Origin: Anthracocystis setariae
Lineage: Eukaryota; Basidiomycota; Ustilaginomycetes; Ustilaginales; Ustilaginaceae
Direction: 5' to 3'
Assembly: GCA_928724745.1 (NCBI GenBank)
Contig: CAKMXJ010000012.1
Coordinates: 471,001 to 535,000, forward strand
DNA: 64,000 nt
The position numbers and the translations under genes were made by a program. The first letter of the stretch is position 1; each line of letters begins with the position of its first letter. Below the pieces are notes generated by a model. It had not been told where the DNA came from. It did not search any database and saw only the letters and a list, made by a program, of their open reading frames with translations. Positions 31,350 to 41,668 of the stretch are shown here, piece by piece.

Positions 31350-31487
31350 TGGTTGTGTGGAAGGTGGCGCTTGAGGAGCGGAAGTAGTAGTAGTAGTGGT
31401 GGTGGTAGGTTGGGCGTCGTTGCGCTGGCTCTCCCAGAAGGCAAAGGCGGGCCTCTTTTTTGCAGAGGGATTGAGAGGATCCTCCAT
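26706..31487 (-). CDS. Ras guanine-nucleotide exchange factor with internal GTPase-like domain
   Basis: Predicted 1593-residue protein that would load GTP on a Ras/Rap GTPase. Residues 1-690 are low complexity (Ser/Ala/Pro/Thr, with an (SA)n run encoded by a GACGCA-type hexamer repeat at 31304-31350). Residues ~690-860 form a P-loop domain: VVGHAQSGKST is a Walker A, but the switch and NKxD regions are degenerate. The RasGEF N-terminal (REM) module is at about 1045-1140 (LDELWDKLFHAAIS), and the catalytic CDC25 domain at about 1325-1540 (LTRLEWAFFTAIQPRDLL; FNYISNWV; FFNIASILRHDNNYGS; YVGVHLQDIL). Ustilago has CDC25-like factors such as Sql2; orthology was not established here. The first good Met is MEDPLNPSAKKR. 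No introns. Confidence 0.88.
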
Positions 31488-31902
31488 GATTTCAAGTGGG
31501 CAAAAGGAGATGAAGGTTATGAGATTAGACTTGGCACCGAGACCAACCGACAGTATGAAGACCAAGCGAGACGGAAGTGGTCATGAGGACGCAAAGGATG
31601 GTGGGATGTGCTGCTCAGGTGAAAGTGGGGTATGAATGTAAATGGTGGTGAAGACGACGACGACGATGATGATGATGATGATGATGATGATGATAATGAT
31701 GAAGGAGATGAGCGTGGCGGTGCGCAGTGAGTTGCGCAATCAGTGAATCAATCTGTCTGCTGAGCTGTCACAATGTGTGCGAGTCGCACAACCGAGCGCA
31801 GTGAACCCAAACAAACGCAAACGCAAACGCATGGCATGGTCTGTGTGCGCTCTCCTTTCATATTAGCACAATGCAGTGATACGCTCTTCACTTGGGCACA
31901 TC

Positions 31903-31959
<57 letters not shown>

Positions 31960-33100
31960 GTGAGCTGGGCAATGTGGCAATTTAGGGGTTGGCGTGTTTT
32001 GACGCCAAGCTTAGTGTTAGATTGTCGCCTCGTGGGTTGATGACTGCCTGAGAACACATCAGCCTATTACAGTCTCCAACCATCGTCCACATGCTCTGGT
32101 GCAGTACGAATGAATTGCTGACGATCACATGCAGTAGTACTACACTAGTAGTGTGTACTCTAGCAGTAATGTGACACCAATTGGTTGGTTGGTTGGTTGG
32201 TTGATTGGTTGGTTGGCTGCCGTTGCCTTTGCCGTTGCTGTTTGGCTTTGCGTCGGTCAACCCTGCCATTTCAATCGGGATTGCATATTACACTACGCCC
32301 GATTACACCCGCAAACTGTGCACAGACACTGATTGCTTCCATCCCATCCCAGTCCAGTCCAGTCCAGTCCAGTCCAGTCCAGTCGGGTCGCCAATTGCAG
32401 CGCCATCCCACCCGAAACCAATACAAAATCGGTCATCGTAATCGATCCAAAACGCCAAATATGCCAACGTGCAATCGGTCCGATTTGAAATCCAGAATAC
32501 ACAGCAGGGCAACAATTTCAAATCGGTGGATCAGCAGCCACCGAATGCGTGATTTGTTCAGATTCGATCCGAATTAGGCCCAATCGCAAATCGCAAAATC
32601 GCAAATCGAGAAAAACACCCGTACAGTGCAGGCGATTTCTGATTCAAATCCCAATCCCAATCACAATCCCAAACCGCTCAAATCCCCACGATCGGGCTAA
32701 ATGGGAAACACAACTAACTCACTCTGGAATTCGCGTCGCCGAATGAACCGAGTGAATGGAGAAAGTCAATTGAGCCAATCGAGTGAAATAATGTGAGTGA
32801 ATTGTGAGCCCCATCATCAGCTCGCCTATCCTTCTCACCTTGGCAGTGTCTTGCAGCCTTGCTTGCTTCCATTGCCTGCTCGTTCCGTCTCTTAACCCAT
32901 CCATCCATCCATCTCTGCTCCCATCCTCCCTTCCATTTGCTCATCCGTCCGTTCCTCGGTCCAGCTACTGTCACACTCTTCGCTATCGCTTACTTTGCGT
33001 CTAGACGTTGCTTGCCGTCGCGTCAAACATCGCGTCTTTCTCCTATTCCACAGCTACCCTTTCAACGTCACCCACGCTTCGCACTTGAAACCACACCATC
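31488..33100. other. Repeat-rich interval between RasGEF and GATA factor
   Basis: Divergent upstream regions of the RasGEF and GATA genes, with no supportable gene. Contents: (GAC/GAT)n at about 31650-31700, a CT microsatellite at 31906-31957, a TTGG run at about 32180-32216, (CAGTC)n at about 32349-32384, and irregular AATCGCAAATCGC/AATCCCAATC repeats at about 32580-32690. A CATC run lies near 32900, and the GATA leader is C/T-rich. Confidence 0.55.
31906..31957 (+). repeat. (CT)n microsatellite
   Basis: About 26 CT units, intergenic, the longest dinucleotide repeat in the window. Confidence 0.95.
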
Positions 33101-34669
33101 ATGTCGAGCGAAGCTTCTGTTCCTTCTGCCGTCGTGCCTGTGTCGGCTGAAACAACCACTACTCCGGCAGTCGAGGCCACTCCCGCCGCCTTGCCATCTC
33201 CCGTTGCCAACAAACCCGAGGCTCCTTCCCAACCCGTTGATGCCGAGCACACTTCTCAACACGATGCCGCGGCTGCTGCCGCCGCCGCCGCCGACGCGTC
33301 CAGTGCCGCTCAAACCATCACCGAGCTTGCTACCGCTGCCACCACCGCCGCCGCCGCCGCTGCTGCTGCTGCTGCCACTCCTCCCCCTGCTTCTTCCCAC
33401 CCCACCGACGTCGGAATTGCCGATGCAACCGCACAGTCTTCCGACGCGCATGCCGTTTCTGCTGCTACCGCTCCGGCTGCTATCGACGTTGGTTCGGGTG
33501 ATGATGCCGTATCTTTGGAAACGCAGCAAGATGCTTCCGCGGCTGATGCGACTAGCTCGACCACTGCCGGTGCTGCTGCGGCTGATGCTGCGGCTGATGC
33601 TGCTGCTGGTGCTGCTGCAGATGAGCAATCGGCTGCTTCGGGTCTTCCGCGTACGATTGAATCGGAACTTCGCGACATTTACAGCGTCTCGAGTGCGATT
33701 GCCAACTTTTGCGTTGCGCACGTCAACCAAGTCAACGTGCCCACGCCACAAAAGGTGCGCAACGTCATCCAAAAGGCGCTCAAGCTCACTTCATCGCTCA
33801 GCATGCTCTTGGCTCAACCCGAGGTGGCGCTACGTCAACTCGAGCCTGAAGAGCACGGCAAGCGTGCCGCCGAGAGCAAGCTCGATTCGGCACGCAAGCG
33901 TCAGCGTTCCTCGGATTGGGATGCCAAGGCGGGTCTCTCGGGTTCGCCTGGCATGCCCATGGGCCACGGCGTTGGGCTCAGGGTGTTCCCCGATGGTTCG
34001 TTGCCCACCTCGCTGTCTTCGCCCGCATTCGATTCCGATCAGAAGGGTCCGCAGTACAAGAAGAGGAGTCGCGCTCCCGCACCGGGCTCGTGTCAGGCGT
34101 GTGGCACCAGCGAGACTCCTGAATGGAGGAGAGGCCCGGATGGTGCTAGAACGCTATGCAATGCGTGTGGATTGCATTACGCCAAGCTAGTCAGAAAGAG
34201 GATGCAACAGGAGGGTGGCGCGGAAGACAGTCCTAGTCAGCAGCCTGCATCACCGCAGGTGAGTCTGGTCAGCTTGGAGGAACTCAGGGCATCTACCAAG
34301 AGTGCCGAGGCGGCAGCAGCTGCTGCAGCAGCAGCGGCGGGGGCGGCGGGGGGGTCACCGAGTGGATCTTTGATGAACGGCACTGCGCTCAAGGCGGAAC
34401 GGGGTGGTGCGAGTGCGTGGAACACACCGAGCAAGCCGCCACGTGTACCTTCGGGTTTGAGCAACAGTGTGCTCGCATCAAGTTTGGAAGCAGACAAGAC
34501 GGAGCCAGCCACAACTCAATCGACGGAGGAAGGATTGATTGAGCCGCACCCAACTCCGTCGGAGCCTGTGATCGCACCCGAGTTGGAGGCGGAAAGCATC
34601 GCTCACGTCGTCCCAGCTGCGTCGGCTGCGGTAATTGGTCAAGAGAGGCCGATGGAGACGGATGCTTAA
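33101..34669 (+). CDS. GATA-type zinc-finger transcription factor
   Basis: Predicted 522-residue nuclear protein with one GATA finger at about residues 331-356: CQAC-X18-CNAC, including [19 protein letters not shown]. The 18-residue loop is the fungal class IVb form seen in WC-1/WC-2- and Asd4-like proteins, not the 17-residue AreA/Sre form. The preceding 180 residues are Ala/Thr-rich (GCN and ACC repeats). Residues ~185-245 ([20 protein letters not shown]) are a conserved-looking helical segment, followed by a basic NLS-like RKRQRSS. The tail again has an Ala run. No PAS domain is present, so it is not a canonical WC protein. The target pathway is unknown. Confidence 0.88.
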   Translation: MSSEASVPSAVVPVSAETTTTPAVEATPAALPSPVANKPEAPSQPVDAEHTSQHDAAAAAAAAADASSAAQTITELATAATTAAAAAAAAAATPPPASSHPTDVGIADATAQSSDAHAVSAATAPAAIDVGSGDDAVSLETQQDASAADATSSTTAGAAAADAAADAAAGAAADEQSAASGLPRTIESELRDIYSVSSAIANFCVAHVNQVNVPTPQKVRNVIQKALKLTSSLSMLLAQPEVALRQLEPEEHGKRAAESKLDSARKRQRSSDWDAKAGLSGSPGMPMGHGVGLRVFPDGSLPTSLSSPAFDSDQKGPQYKKRSRAPAPGSCQACGTSETPEWRRGPDGARTLCNACGLHYAKLVRKRMQQEGGAEDSPSQQPASPQVSLVSLEELRASTKSAEAAAAAAAAAAGAAGGSPSGSLMNGTALKAERGGASAWNTPSKPPRVPSGLSNSVLASSLEADKTEPATTQSTEEGLIEPHPTPSEPVIAPELEAESIAHVVPAASAAVIGQERPMETDA

Positions 34670-35562
34670 GATGCCACACGCTTCGCCTCGCTGATTGGAT
34701 TGCTTTCCAAAAAAGAAAAGAAAAAAAAAAAAAGGTATTTGGTTTGGGGTTTGTGCTAGTAGTTTTGTTAATGTCATCTTGTTTCTATCGCATTGTGGTT
34801 GGATGGAAGGGGTACTGTAGTGAGTGCGGGGTGAGGTTGTTAGCTTTCCCAAATAGCAAAGCGGGTTTTGATCGGATTGTGGATCTGCCCCGATGTGAGA
34901 GGGGTGGGGGGAAAACCCAAGCGCAAAGCAGACTCGTTCGAACATTGTTTTGTTTGCGTTATTGTCATGACTGTGGGATGAAGGAGGTCCGGGATCAACG
35001 ATCAAGTGTTAATATAAAGTGTGCGCGGCTGGATCCCGCGGCCATCCTGTTTTTCTTTTTCTGGATCTCTGCGTTCTCGACCAGCGACCCCAGCCCAGTA
35101 CTGTAGAGTGCAGTAGAGTATGCTATTACCCCACAAAAATCCCACGCATTTTTATTATTCGGATGCGGGGGAAACAAGACCCATATTCGTCCGATGGCCC
35201 TTTTCGACGTGAGCCCTTGGACGTTGGTACTCTATTCGAAACACACAAAGCATTCATTACAGTCCAGTCCAGTCCCCCCGCACTACGCCTGGCCTGGTCC
35301 GAGCGCAGGATTGTCCCCACAACGTACAGTATCTCATACTATAACCTACTGTCTGTGCGGCTCTGCTCTGTTGCCCGAATCCGCCTCATTTTGCTGGGGC
35401 AAAGCATCCAGGTCCTGGTGGGACTCGCTCAATGCCACAAACATATAAACCCCCGGCTTCAAAACTCTCTCCTCTTCCCCTTACCAACCCGCCCCATCCC
35501 ACATACTGTACGCGAGCAATCTTTTTGTTTTGGGCAACACGTGGGGACTTTGACCGACCAAC
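34670..35562. other. Intergenic region between GATA factor and P450
   Basis: About 890 bp with no supportable gene. An A-rich run lies at 34709-34733, 3' of the GATA gene. GTACAGT/ACTGTAC motifs occur at 35324 and 35505, shortly upstream of the P450 start, and a short AGTCC repeat at about 35262-35275. Confidence 0.45.
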
Positions 35563-37278
35563 ATGACTGCGCTCTCTACGGCGCAGGCCGCAATGCAAGC
35601 GTTCGATACGCACCGTCTCGTCTACCTGGGCATCATCTCGATCATTTCGCACCATCTCCTCTTCCGCCATGTCGAGCTCTGGCCCATCCAACTGCTCCTC
35701 CTTTCCACCGCCGTCTTCAGCATCGACATGTCGCTCCGTCACTCGATCAACTCCACGCCTTTCTACCCACACGCCGCCAAACTCGCCTACATCGACGTGA
35801 CGCTCTGCACGCTCGGCATCATGTTGAGCATGACCATCTACCGCGTCTACTTGCACCGTTTGCGTCGGTTCCCAGGACCCAAGTCGTGGGCGGTGTCCAA
35901 GTTCGCCTTGTTCACCACGGATCTCAACGGTCTCCGTCCACGCGTCATTGATCAAGCGCATCGCAAGTATGGCGATATCGTTCGGACGGGTCCAAGGGAG
36001 TTGTCGATCAACGCACCCACGGTAATCGCATCCATCATGGGAGCGAAGAGCACGTTTTGGCGCGGACCGTGGTATATCCCCTCGGGCGGTTCGCGTAGCC
36101 CACACGTGCCGCGAAACCTGCATTCCAACTTGATCGAATCCAGCCATTCCGCGAGACGCAAGATCTGGGACTCTGCCTTCTCCGCCAAAGCACTCAAAGG
36201 GTACGAATCCATCCTGGTCGACAATATGGATAATATGGTGACGCAGCTTGAACAGCGCTCGCAGCGTGGTGAAAAGGTCAACATCGACGATTACTGTTCC
36301 TTCTACTCGTTCGACGTCATGTCGCAAGCCGGATTTGGCGGCGATTTCGGCTTGCTCAACCACGGTCAGTTGACACCGATGATCCAAGCGCTCGAAGACT
36401 TTATGCAGTTCGTACAGCTCGCGGGCAACCTTCCTTACTTGATCGATATTCTGGGTCTGTTGCCGAATCCCATCGCGGATTTTGACAAGTACATGACCAA
36501 GATCGTGCAGGAACGAAAGGCACGAAAGGAGGCGGTGCCGGATATCATGAGTCATCTCGCTCACGATGTCGACACCGGCAAGGGCGCCAGTGGGAAGCGA
36601 AAGGATCTTGATGCCATCGCCGACGCTAGACTCATCGTCGTCGCAGGTAGCGACACGTCGTCCACCACCATGGCCATCGCCATGTTCTTCCTCATGCAAC
36701 ACCCCGACATCTTGACCAGGTTGAGAACCGAGTTGCTCCAAGTGTTCGGAGACGACCCCACCCTGCTCACCGATTTCGCCAGGATGGATGATAAGACGTG
36801 TCCGCTGTTGAACGCCGTGATCAACGAGTCGTTGAGGATCTTCCCCCCAGTACCTACGGGCCTGCAGAGGGTGAGCAACAACGAGGCCGTCGTCGATGTC
36901 AATGGCGTCAAGACCGTGATTCCTAAAAATACGATTGTGACTATTCCCATCTGGTCGCTCCACAGGGATGAGCGCAACTTTGCTCCAAATCCGCTCGAGT
37001 TCCGCCCAGACCGCTGGCTTCACCCCGAAAAGGAGGTGCGCTTTAATAAGGCAGCGTTCACGCCATTCTCGTTCGGAAAGACGGCGTGTGTCGGCAAGGT
37101 GTTGGCTTACATGGAGCTGCGATTGGTGATAGCCAATCTGGTTAGGAGGTTCGATTTCGTGCCAACGGCGGGGTATGATAAGGTAAAGTTCCAGGAGGGT
37201 TTGCGTGATGCGTTTGTCACGATGCGCCACCATAAATTGCCCGTCAATGTCAAGGTGAGGTCCCAGGTTGGACCTTAG
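35563..37278 (+). CDS. Cytochrome P450 monooxygenase
   Basis: Predicted 571-residue membrane-anchored P450. Three hydrophobic segments precede residue 100, then the proline hinge RRFPGPKSW. The I-helix oxygen-binding motif AGSDTSS is near residue 360 and the K-helix ESLR near 421. The haem-ligand loop FSFGKTACVG is near 501-510, with Cys ~508 as axial ligand. The usual Arg of FxxGxRxCxG is Thr here. EFRPDRWL (meander) lies just before. Length and N-terminal multi-span anchor fit basidiomycete microsomal P450s; substrate and clan cannot be assigned. The start MTALSTAQAA is the first ATG. Convergent with a Zn2Cys6 regulator, 110 bp between stops. Confidence 0.92.
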   Translation: MTALSTAQAAMQAFDTHRLVYLGIISIISHHLLFRHVELWPIQLLLLSTAVFSIDMSLRHSINSTPFYPHAAKLAYIDVTLCTLGIMLSMTIYRVYLHRLRRFPGPKSWAVSKFALFTTDLNGLRPRVIDQAHRKYGDIVRTGPRELSINAPTVIASIMGAKSTFWRGPWYIPSGGSRSPHVPRNLHSNLIESSHSARRKIWDSAFSAKALKGYESILVDNMDNMVTQLEQRSQRGEKVNIDDYCSFYSFDVMSQAGFGGDFGLLNHGQLTPMIQALEDFMQFVQLAGNLPYLIDILGLLPNPIADFDKYMTKIVQERKARKEAVPDIMSHLAHDVDTGKGASGKRKDLDAIADARLIVVAGSDTSSTTMAIAMFFLMQHPDILTRLRTELLQVFGDDPTLLTDFARMDDKTCPLLNAVINESLRIFPPVPTGLQRVSNNEAVVDVNGVKTVIPKNTIVTIPIWSLHRDERNFAPNPLEFRPDRWLHPEKEVRFNKAAFTPFSFGKTACVGKVLAYMELRLVIANLVRRFDFVPTAGYDKVKFQEGLRDAFVTMRHHKLPVNVKVRSQVGP

Positions 37279-37388
37279 ATCTTTCTCCTCCCCACTCACG
37301 ATCCCAATGTGCGAATCCAAAGTGCGTCCATACCAATGATGATGTTTCCAACCAAAGATGCGGATGAGCAGCGTTACATTCGATTACG

Positions 37389-39425
37389 TCACAGAATCGT
37401 GTCGGTGGATGGGACGAGGGCATCCATTTCCGACGGAGTGAGACTTGAGATCAACCATGACCACCAGTCGTAGACATCCTCGTCCGCCTCCGGTCGTGAC
37501 GTATTCAACCAATCCATACCGCCGCCACCAACCCTGTTTTCCCTCTCCTCGCACACTACCGGCGTCTCGTCCGCCAGCGAAGTACCCTGTGTAGGCGGTT
37601 CAACCTGACCGAATCTGCGCCTGATACGATTCTGGATCAGACTGACGATACTGATCTCCTGCCTAACGCACCGGTTCGGATCCACCCCCTTTTGTCGCTG
37701 ATGCTCGCCGGCGTATTGTAAAAACTCGTCCAACAGAGGTTCCAACGCCTTGGCCCGCTCCAAAATCGGTTCCGAGAGCAGACAGAGGGCTAGTGTGGAG
37801 GTGGCGTGGAAGTAGAAGAAGCGACCACCGACGAAGGTGTCCCTAGCCATATGGGTAGGCCAGTGCAGTTGGCGTTTCAAGCGCGTTCGTGCGTCATGGT
37901 CGATGATCGCCGCTTTCATTGCCGCTTGACGCGAAGCTTCGAACCCAGGGTGAGTGTGGCCTCGTCGGAGGTAAGGTAAGTGAAGACTGATGCGGACATA
38001 CGCAATACTGATGTCAAGTACGAAGCGATGCAACGCAAGGTGTCGATCCAACCCCACCGCACCGTGCGGGTAATCCACTCGGTACGCTACCGGCAAATCG
38101 AGTTCATACATCTCCAGCTCGCCATCGATCTCTACCACCGCCTCGTACGTCAGATCATACCTGTCCGAAAAAAACACATCCAACACCCGACTCAGGATCA
38201 CACTAAAATCATACCGCAAGCGCACAGCTGTGACTACATCAAAGTGGAAGCCCGCGTGCGCATTCGAGGCTAGCGGAGGCCGGGTATCGCAAAAGTCATC
38301 ATGGATAAACGGCGATTGACCCACGATCAAGCTGGAGAAGCGATCTTCGTAGTAGAGATGCATCCATAGAATCCTGGAGATCTGCACGTGTCGACTTTCA
38401 TGTTGGGCGGGCGGACCGAGACGATGGTAGCCCAAAAACTGAGCCTCCCTAACCGCGGTCCCCAGCACTAACCAGCTATCCTTGGCCTGACGTTGCAGGA
38501 TCATAAACCGCGCCAACAGAATATGCGACAGCACGATAAACGCATCGTGACACTGGATGCTAGCGGCGAGCATATTGCATTTTCGATTTTGGTGACTCAT
38601 GCGAGCGGCTAGAGCCGCACCCGAGGCTTCCGAACCCAACTGCAGCGGTTGCGCCAGGTACGTCAACGCCAAGATCGAATACAGCACCGACAGGACGGAA
38701 AGATGGTTGGGTCCCTCACCACCACCACCACCACCATGGTCGTGTTGGGAGTCGCGATGGTGGTGGGTCCAAAGCGTGTCGGTGGCAGAGTTGACGGCTT
38801 GGCGAAACCACATTTCGTCAAAGGGGAACATGAGCGCGTTGATGTCGCGGAAGAAGATCTCGAGTAGCAGCATGGTCCTCTGCTGCGAGGGCAGACACGA
38901 CGCAAGCCGCTGGATCTCGTCGCTGGAGATACACGCTTCTCCAACCAGTCGTTCAAAGTGGGCTGAGGGAGGGTGGCTTTGGGTAGACGAGGAGAATTCG
39001 AGCAATTCGTTGCCGACTTGCGCTCGGAATGGAAGTGATGCAGCCGTGGTGATGCCCGGATTGCTCTTGCGGCGAAGAGTGGACGCGCCATCGCGTTGAC
39101 TTCCATTGGTGGGGATGCGGATGGGGGTGGATGCGGCGCTCGAAGCAAAGGTGGGGTTTGGAGTGGCACGGTTGGCTTCGACGAGTTTGGTCAGGACGGA
39201 TTCGAGTTGTCGAATGCGGTCGTGCGCATCTTGAGCACTACCATCGTGTGGGACGCAGGATGAAGCTACACCTCTCTCGATGCACTTGGAACATGGCGTC
39301 TCTCGATCGCATTTGTGCTTGCGACGATGACACTCGGTGCAACTGTATCTGATGCGTTTGCGTCGTTTTCGTTGACCGAGAAGCTCGAGAGCCTCAGCTT
39401 GAAGGGCTTCATTTGGCGAGTGCAT
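37389..39425 (-). CDS. Zn(II)2Cys6 fungal transcription factor
   Basis: Predicted 678-residue regulator. The zinc cluster is at about residues 27-55 with spacing C-X2-C-X6-C-X5-C-X2-C-X8-C (CTECHRRKHKCDRETPCSKC), preceded by a basic GQRKRRKRIRYS that can serve as NLS and DNA contact. A short coiled coil follows (IRQLESVLTKLVEA). The middle homology region/fungal TF domain spans ~150-520 (WLVLGTAVREAQFLGYHRLG; ILWMHLYYEDRFSSLIVG), matching the XlnR/Gal4-type fold. The ATG at 39425 (MHSPNEALQ) is the first; only a GTG lies upstream. Its position tail-to-tail with the P450 suggests, but does not show, a regulatory link. Confidence 0.88.
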   Translation of the reverse strand: MHSPNEALQAEALELLGQRKRRKRIRYSCTECHRRKHKCDRETPCSKCIERGVASSCVPHDGSAQDAHDRIRQLESVLTKLVEANRATPNPTFASSAASTPIRIPTNGSQRDGASTLRRKSNPGITTAASLPFRAQVGNELLEFSSSTQSHPPSAHFERLVGEACISSDEIQRLASCLPSQQRTMLLLEIFFRDINALMFPFDEMWFRQAVNSATDTLWTHHHRDSQHDHGGGGGGEGPNHLSVLSVLYSILALTYLAQPLQLGSEASGAALAARMSHQNRKCNMLAASIQCHDAFIVLSHILLARFMILQRQAKDSWLVLGTAVREAQFLGYHRLGPPAQHESRHVQISRILWMHLYYEDRFSSLIVGQSPFIHDDFCDTRPPLASNAHAGFHFDVVTAVRLRYDFSVILSRVLDVFFSDRYDLTYEAVVEIDGELEMYELDLPVAYRVDYPHGAVGLDRHLALHRFVLDISIAYVRISLHLPYLRRGHTHPGFEASRQAAMKAAIIDHDARTRLKRQLHWPTHMARDTFVGGRFFYFHATSTLALCLLSEPILERAKALEPLLDEFLQYAGEHQRQKGVDPNRCVRQEISIVSLIQNRIRRRFGQVEPPTQGTSLADETPVVCEERENRVGGGGMDWLNTSRPEADEDVYDWWSWLISSLTPSEMDALVPSTDTIL

Positions 39426-39947
39426 TGGGTTAGCAACTTGGTGGTGGCCTGCAGTGCGCACCAGCCACGCTGACGTTTCAACACATGTGTCCAGTGTACA
39501 GCTGCCTCGTCACTAGGGTGAGAGGAAGAGTGTAGATTGCGGCGTTCGCTGGAGAGGGATGTGAGGTGTGGACCGGAAGAGACGGTTCCACTGATGATGA
39601 ATGTTTTGAAGATTGTCGAGTGCGCAAAAGGCAGTCAGGAGAAACTCGCATGAATCGCGTACATGAGCTCATCAGTCCATGTCACTTTTTTTTTTTTTCT
39701 CCCCCCCTCACACATGCCATCGTCATTTACCAAATGGCCCGAATCGCTCATTCACACAGCCATAGCCTAACTACCTGACGCACCGCACCTGCCTTTGACT
39801 CGCCTCGATTCTCTTGCGATATGCACAGACAGCTGAAGAAGGGAAATTAACCGCACGTCGTTATACAATTCTGAAATGGGCCCATCTATTTTGCCGACAT
39901 ATCTAACAGTGTACATTGAGAAACTGAATCAACCATCGAAAAGAGAC
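39426..39947. other. Intergenic region
   Basis: Promoter side of the Zn2Cys6 gene and 3' side of the GNAT gene. A T11 run sits near 39687. Nothing else recognised. Confidence 0.4.
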
Positions 39948-40597
39948 CTACTGAAAGTGACGCTCTAGGATCCAGTCGGTCTGAACACAGCTCCCCATGA
40001 CAAAGTCATGCACGCCCACCTTGCTGAACTGATTCCTCTGGTAAAACTTTTGCGCCTTGAGATTCTCCTCCCAAACGCCCAACCACATTGCCTTGTACCT
40101 CTGGTCTAGCGCGAACTGTATCGCGGTGTCGATGAGTTTCGTTCCGACGCCACGGCCGTGAGCGTTTGAGTCGATATAGATGCGTTGCAGCTCGATGGTG
40201 TGTGGTGGTTTGACCTCGAGACACGGTTCGTCCGAGAAGCGATTCAACTGGACAAACCCCAGCAGATGGTCGGTCACGTCGTCACGGGCTACGTAGAAAC
40301 GGTATGTGTTGGTATCTTGGATCTCAGCGGCGATTCGATCCGCATTGTACGAGGTTGCGAGGTAGTCGCTCATATCCTGTTGCGGCATGGAATGCGCAAA
40401 CGACTCAAAGAAGACGCGTGCTCCCAACGCTGAGATCTCGACTGCTTCAGAATCAATCGCAAGCCGGATGTTGAAACTCATGGTGTCGCTTGGTCTTGGT
40501 GCCTCCACTGTCCAAGGGGAGAGGAGGGGGGAGAAAGTTGGTCAGTGGAACGGTTCATGCAGTACCGCGATGGTACAAGGTCAGACTCACCTGTCAT
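39948..40597 (-). CDS. GNAT-family N-acetyltransferase with a 7-nt first exon
   Basis: Predicted acetyl-CoA-dependent acetyltransferase of 188 residues. I read exon 1 as 40591-40597 (ATGACAG) and exon 2 as 39948-40507, with a GTGAGT donor, CAG acceptor and an 83-nt intron; the product begins MTVEAPRPSDTMSF. If that exon is wrong, translation would start at the Met of MSFNIRL (40481). The GNAT fold is clear: strand-4/motif A IELQRIYIDSNAHGRGVGTK near residues 95-115 contains the acetyl-CoA pyrophosphate loop (Q/RxxGxG/A as GRGVGT), and motif B MWLGVWEENLKAQKFYQRN is typical of the GNAT C-terminal half. Similar to small cytosolic acetyltransferases of bacteria and fungi (protein, spermidine or small-molecule substrates); substrate not assignable. 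Confidence 0.78.
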
Positions 40598-41668
40598 TGT
40601 GACGATGTCGTTCTGCGGGTACGGTGTTCGTGGGTTGCAATTAGGACCGAGGTTGGGAAGGAGGGTCAGGGTGGTATTTATTGCAGACGACCATGACGAG
40701 AGAAACTGTCGGCTATTCAGCATGCCAAAGTAAAGTTGGACAGCTCATGTCAAGCAAGACCCTGAATTTCTACACTGCCAACACACTGCTCAAGTGCCAT
40801 CGGAAATTTCGGAGAAACGCCCAAAAAAAAAAGAAAAAAAAAAAAAAAAAGAAAACCGCGGCCTTCGACCATTGCCGGAATATCAATTCGAGCCTCACTG
40901 AACAGAATGGATCCACTCGACAGGTGTCTGCAGTCTCGCTACGAGGGTCAAGACATGCATCCGTTGATTGAGAAGCTTCGATCAATGTCGTTCCACTTCT
41001 ACCAGCTTCTCGCCCGTCTGGGAGAGAAGCGTCGGGTCCAAACACCGTGATGATCGTCTCGACCTTCGGATATGACTGTTGAAAGCAACAAAATATTGCT
41101 GGTTCTCAACTCGAAGAGTGGCATCCGACCGCTACCAAGGTTGCAACTACATAGAAAGACGCAGCATTTGGTCCAATTAACGCCTCGATACATTGTACCA
41201 GGCTCTTGGCCCAAATCGGGCTCGAGTTGATGCTAGTCGTAGCCGTTGGGTGTTCACAGTAGCTAGAGGTTCGTTTCGCTGCAAAGGTGAGGCTAGAGGC
41301 AGGAGTGCAATGGTTGCAACCTGTCCTGGTGGTAGTTACGATGATACGGTAAACTTTTGGCAGTAAAGATGGTGTTTATAGCCACTTCTACAAAGCTATC
41401 GATACAGTCACGTCAGGCAGCTCTTGATATGAGCGAGTTGACCCTCACCGCCAAAGCGTACAAAAGAGCTCACCCACCAACTCCGATCATACCCCACCGA
41501 GCCATCTTGGCGCGGCTGCTGTGCCAAGCAGGCAGATGAAATCGTTGCATGGCGGGAAAAAAAAAAAAATGAAGCTCGCAGCCTTTCATTTGGTTGGGCA
41601 ATCATCCATCTTCTCTCGATCCTAACCCTGGTGACGTCTCGCACAGACAATACCATCGCGCGGAGAAC
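40598..41668. other. Intergenic region
   Basis: About 1 kb without a supportable gene. It includes an A-rich run at about 40827-40852 and an A13 run at about 41558-41570. It is the shared upstream region of the GNAT gene (minus) and the predicted secreted protein (plus). Confidence 0.4.

Noticed and set aside
31906..32384. Direct repeats that could suggest an array
   Set aside because: They are CT, TTGG and CAGTC microsatellites without unique spacers; no CRISPR is expected in a fungus.
32859..34190. Plus-strand frame rich in Leu/Pro overlapping the GATA gene
   Set aside because: Alternative frame of the Ala/Thr repeat region; the GATA finger fixes the real frame.
35386..37320. Minus-strand open frame of over 640 codons opposite the P450
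   Set aside because: It mirrors the P450 codon pattern, has no recognisable domain, is rich in Asp/His/Arg as expected for antisense of a GC-rich gene, and the P450 is certain.
35563..40597. Secondary-metabolite gene cluster
   Set aside because: A P450, a regulator and a GNAT are present, but no polyketide synthase, NRPS, terpene synthase or transporter lies nearby.
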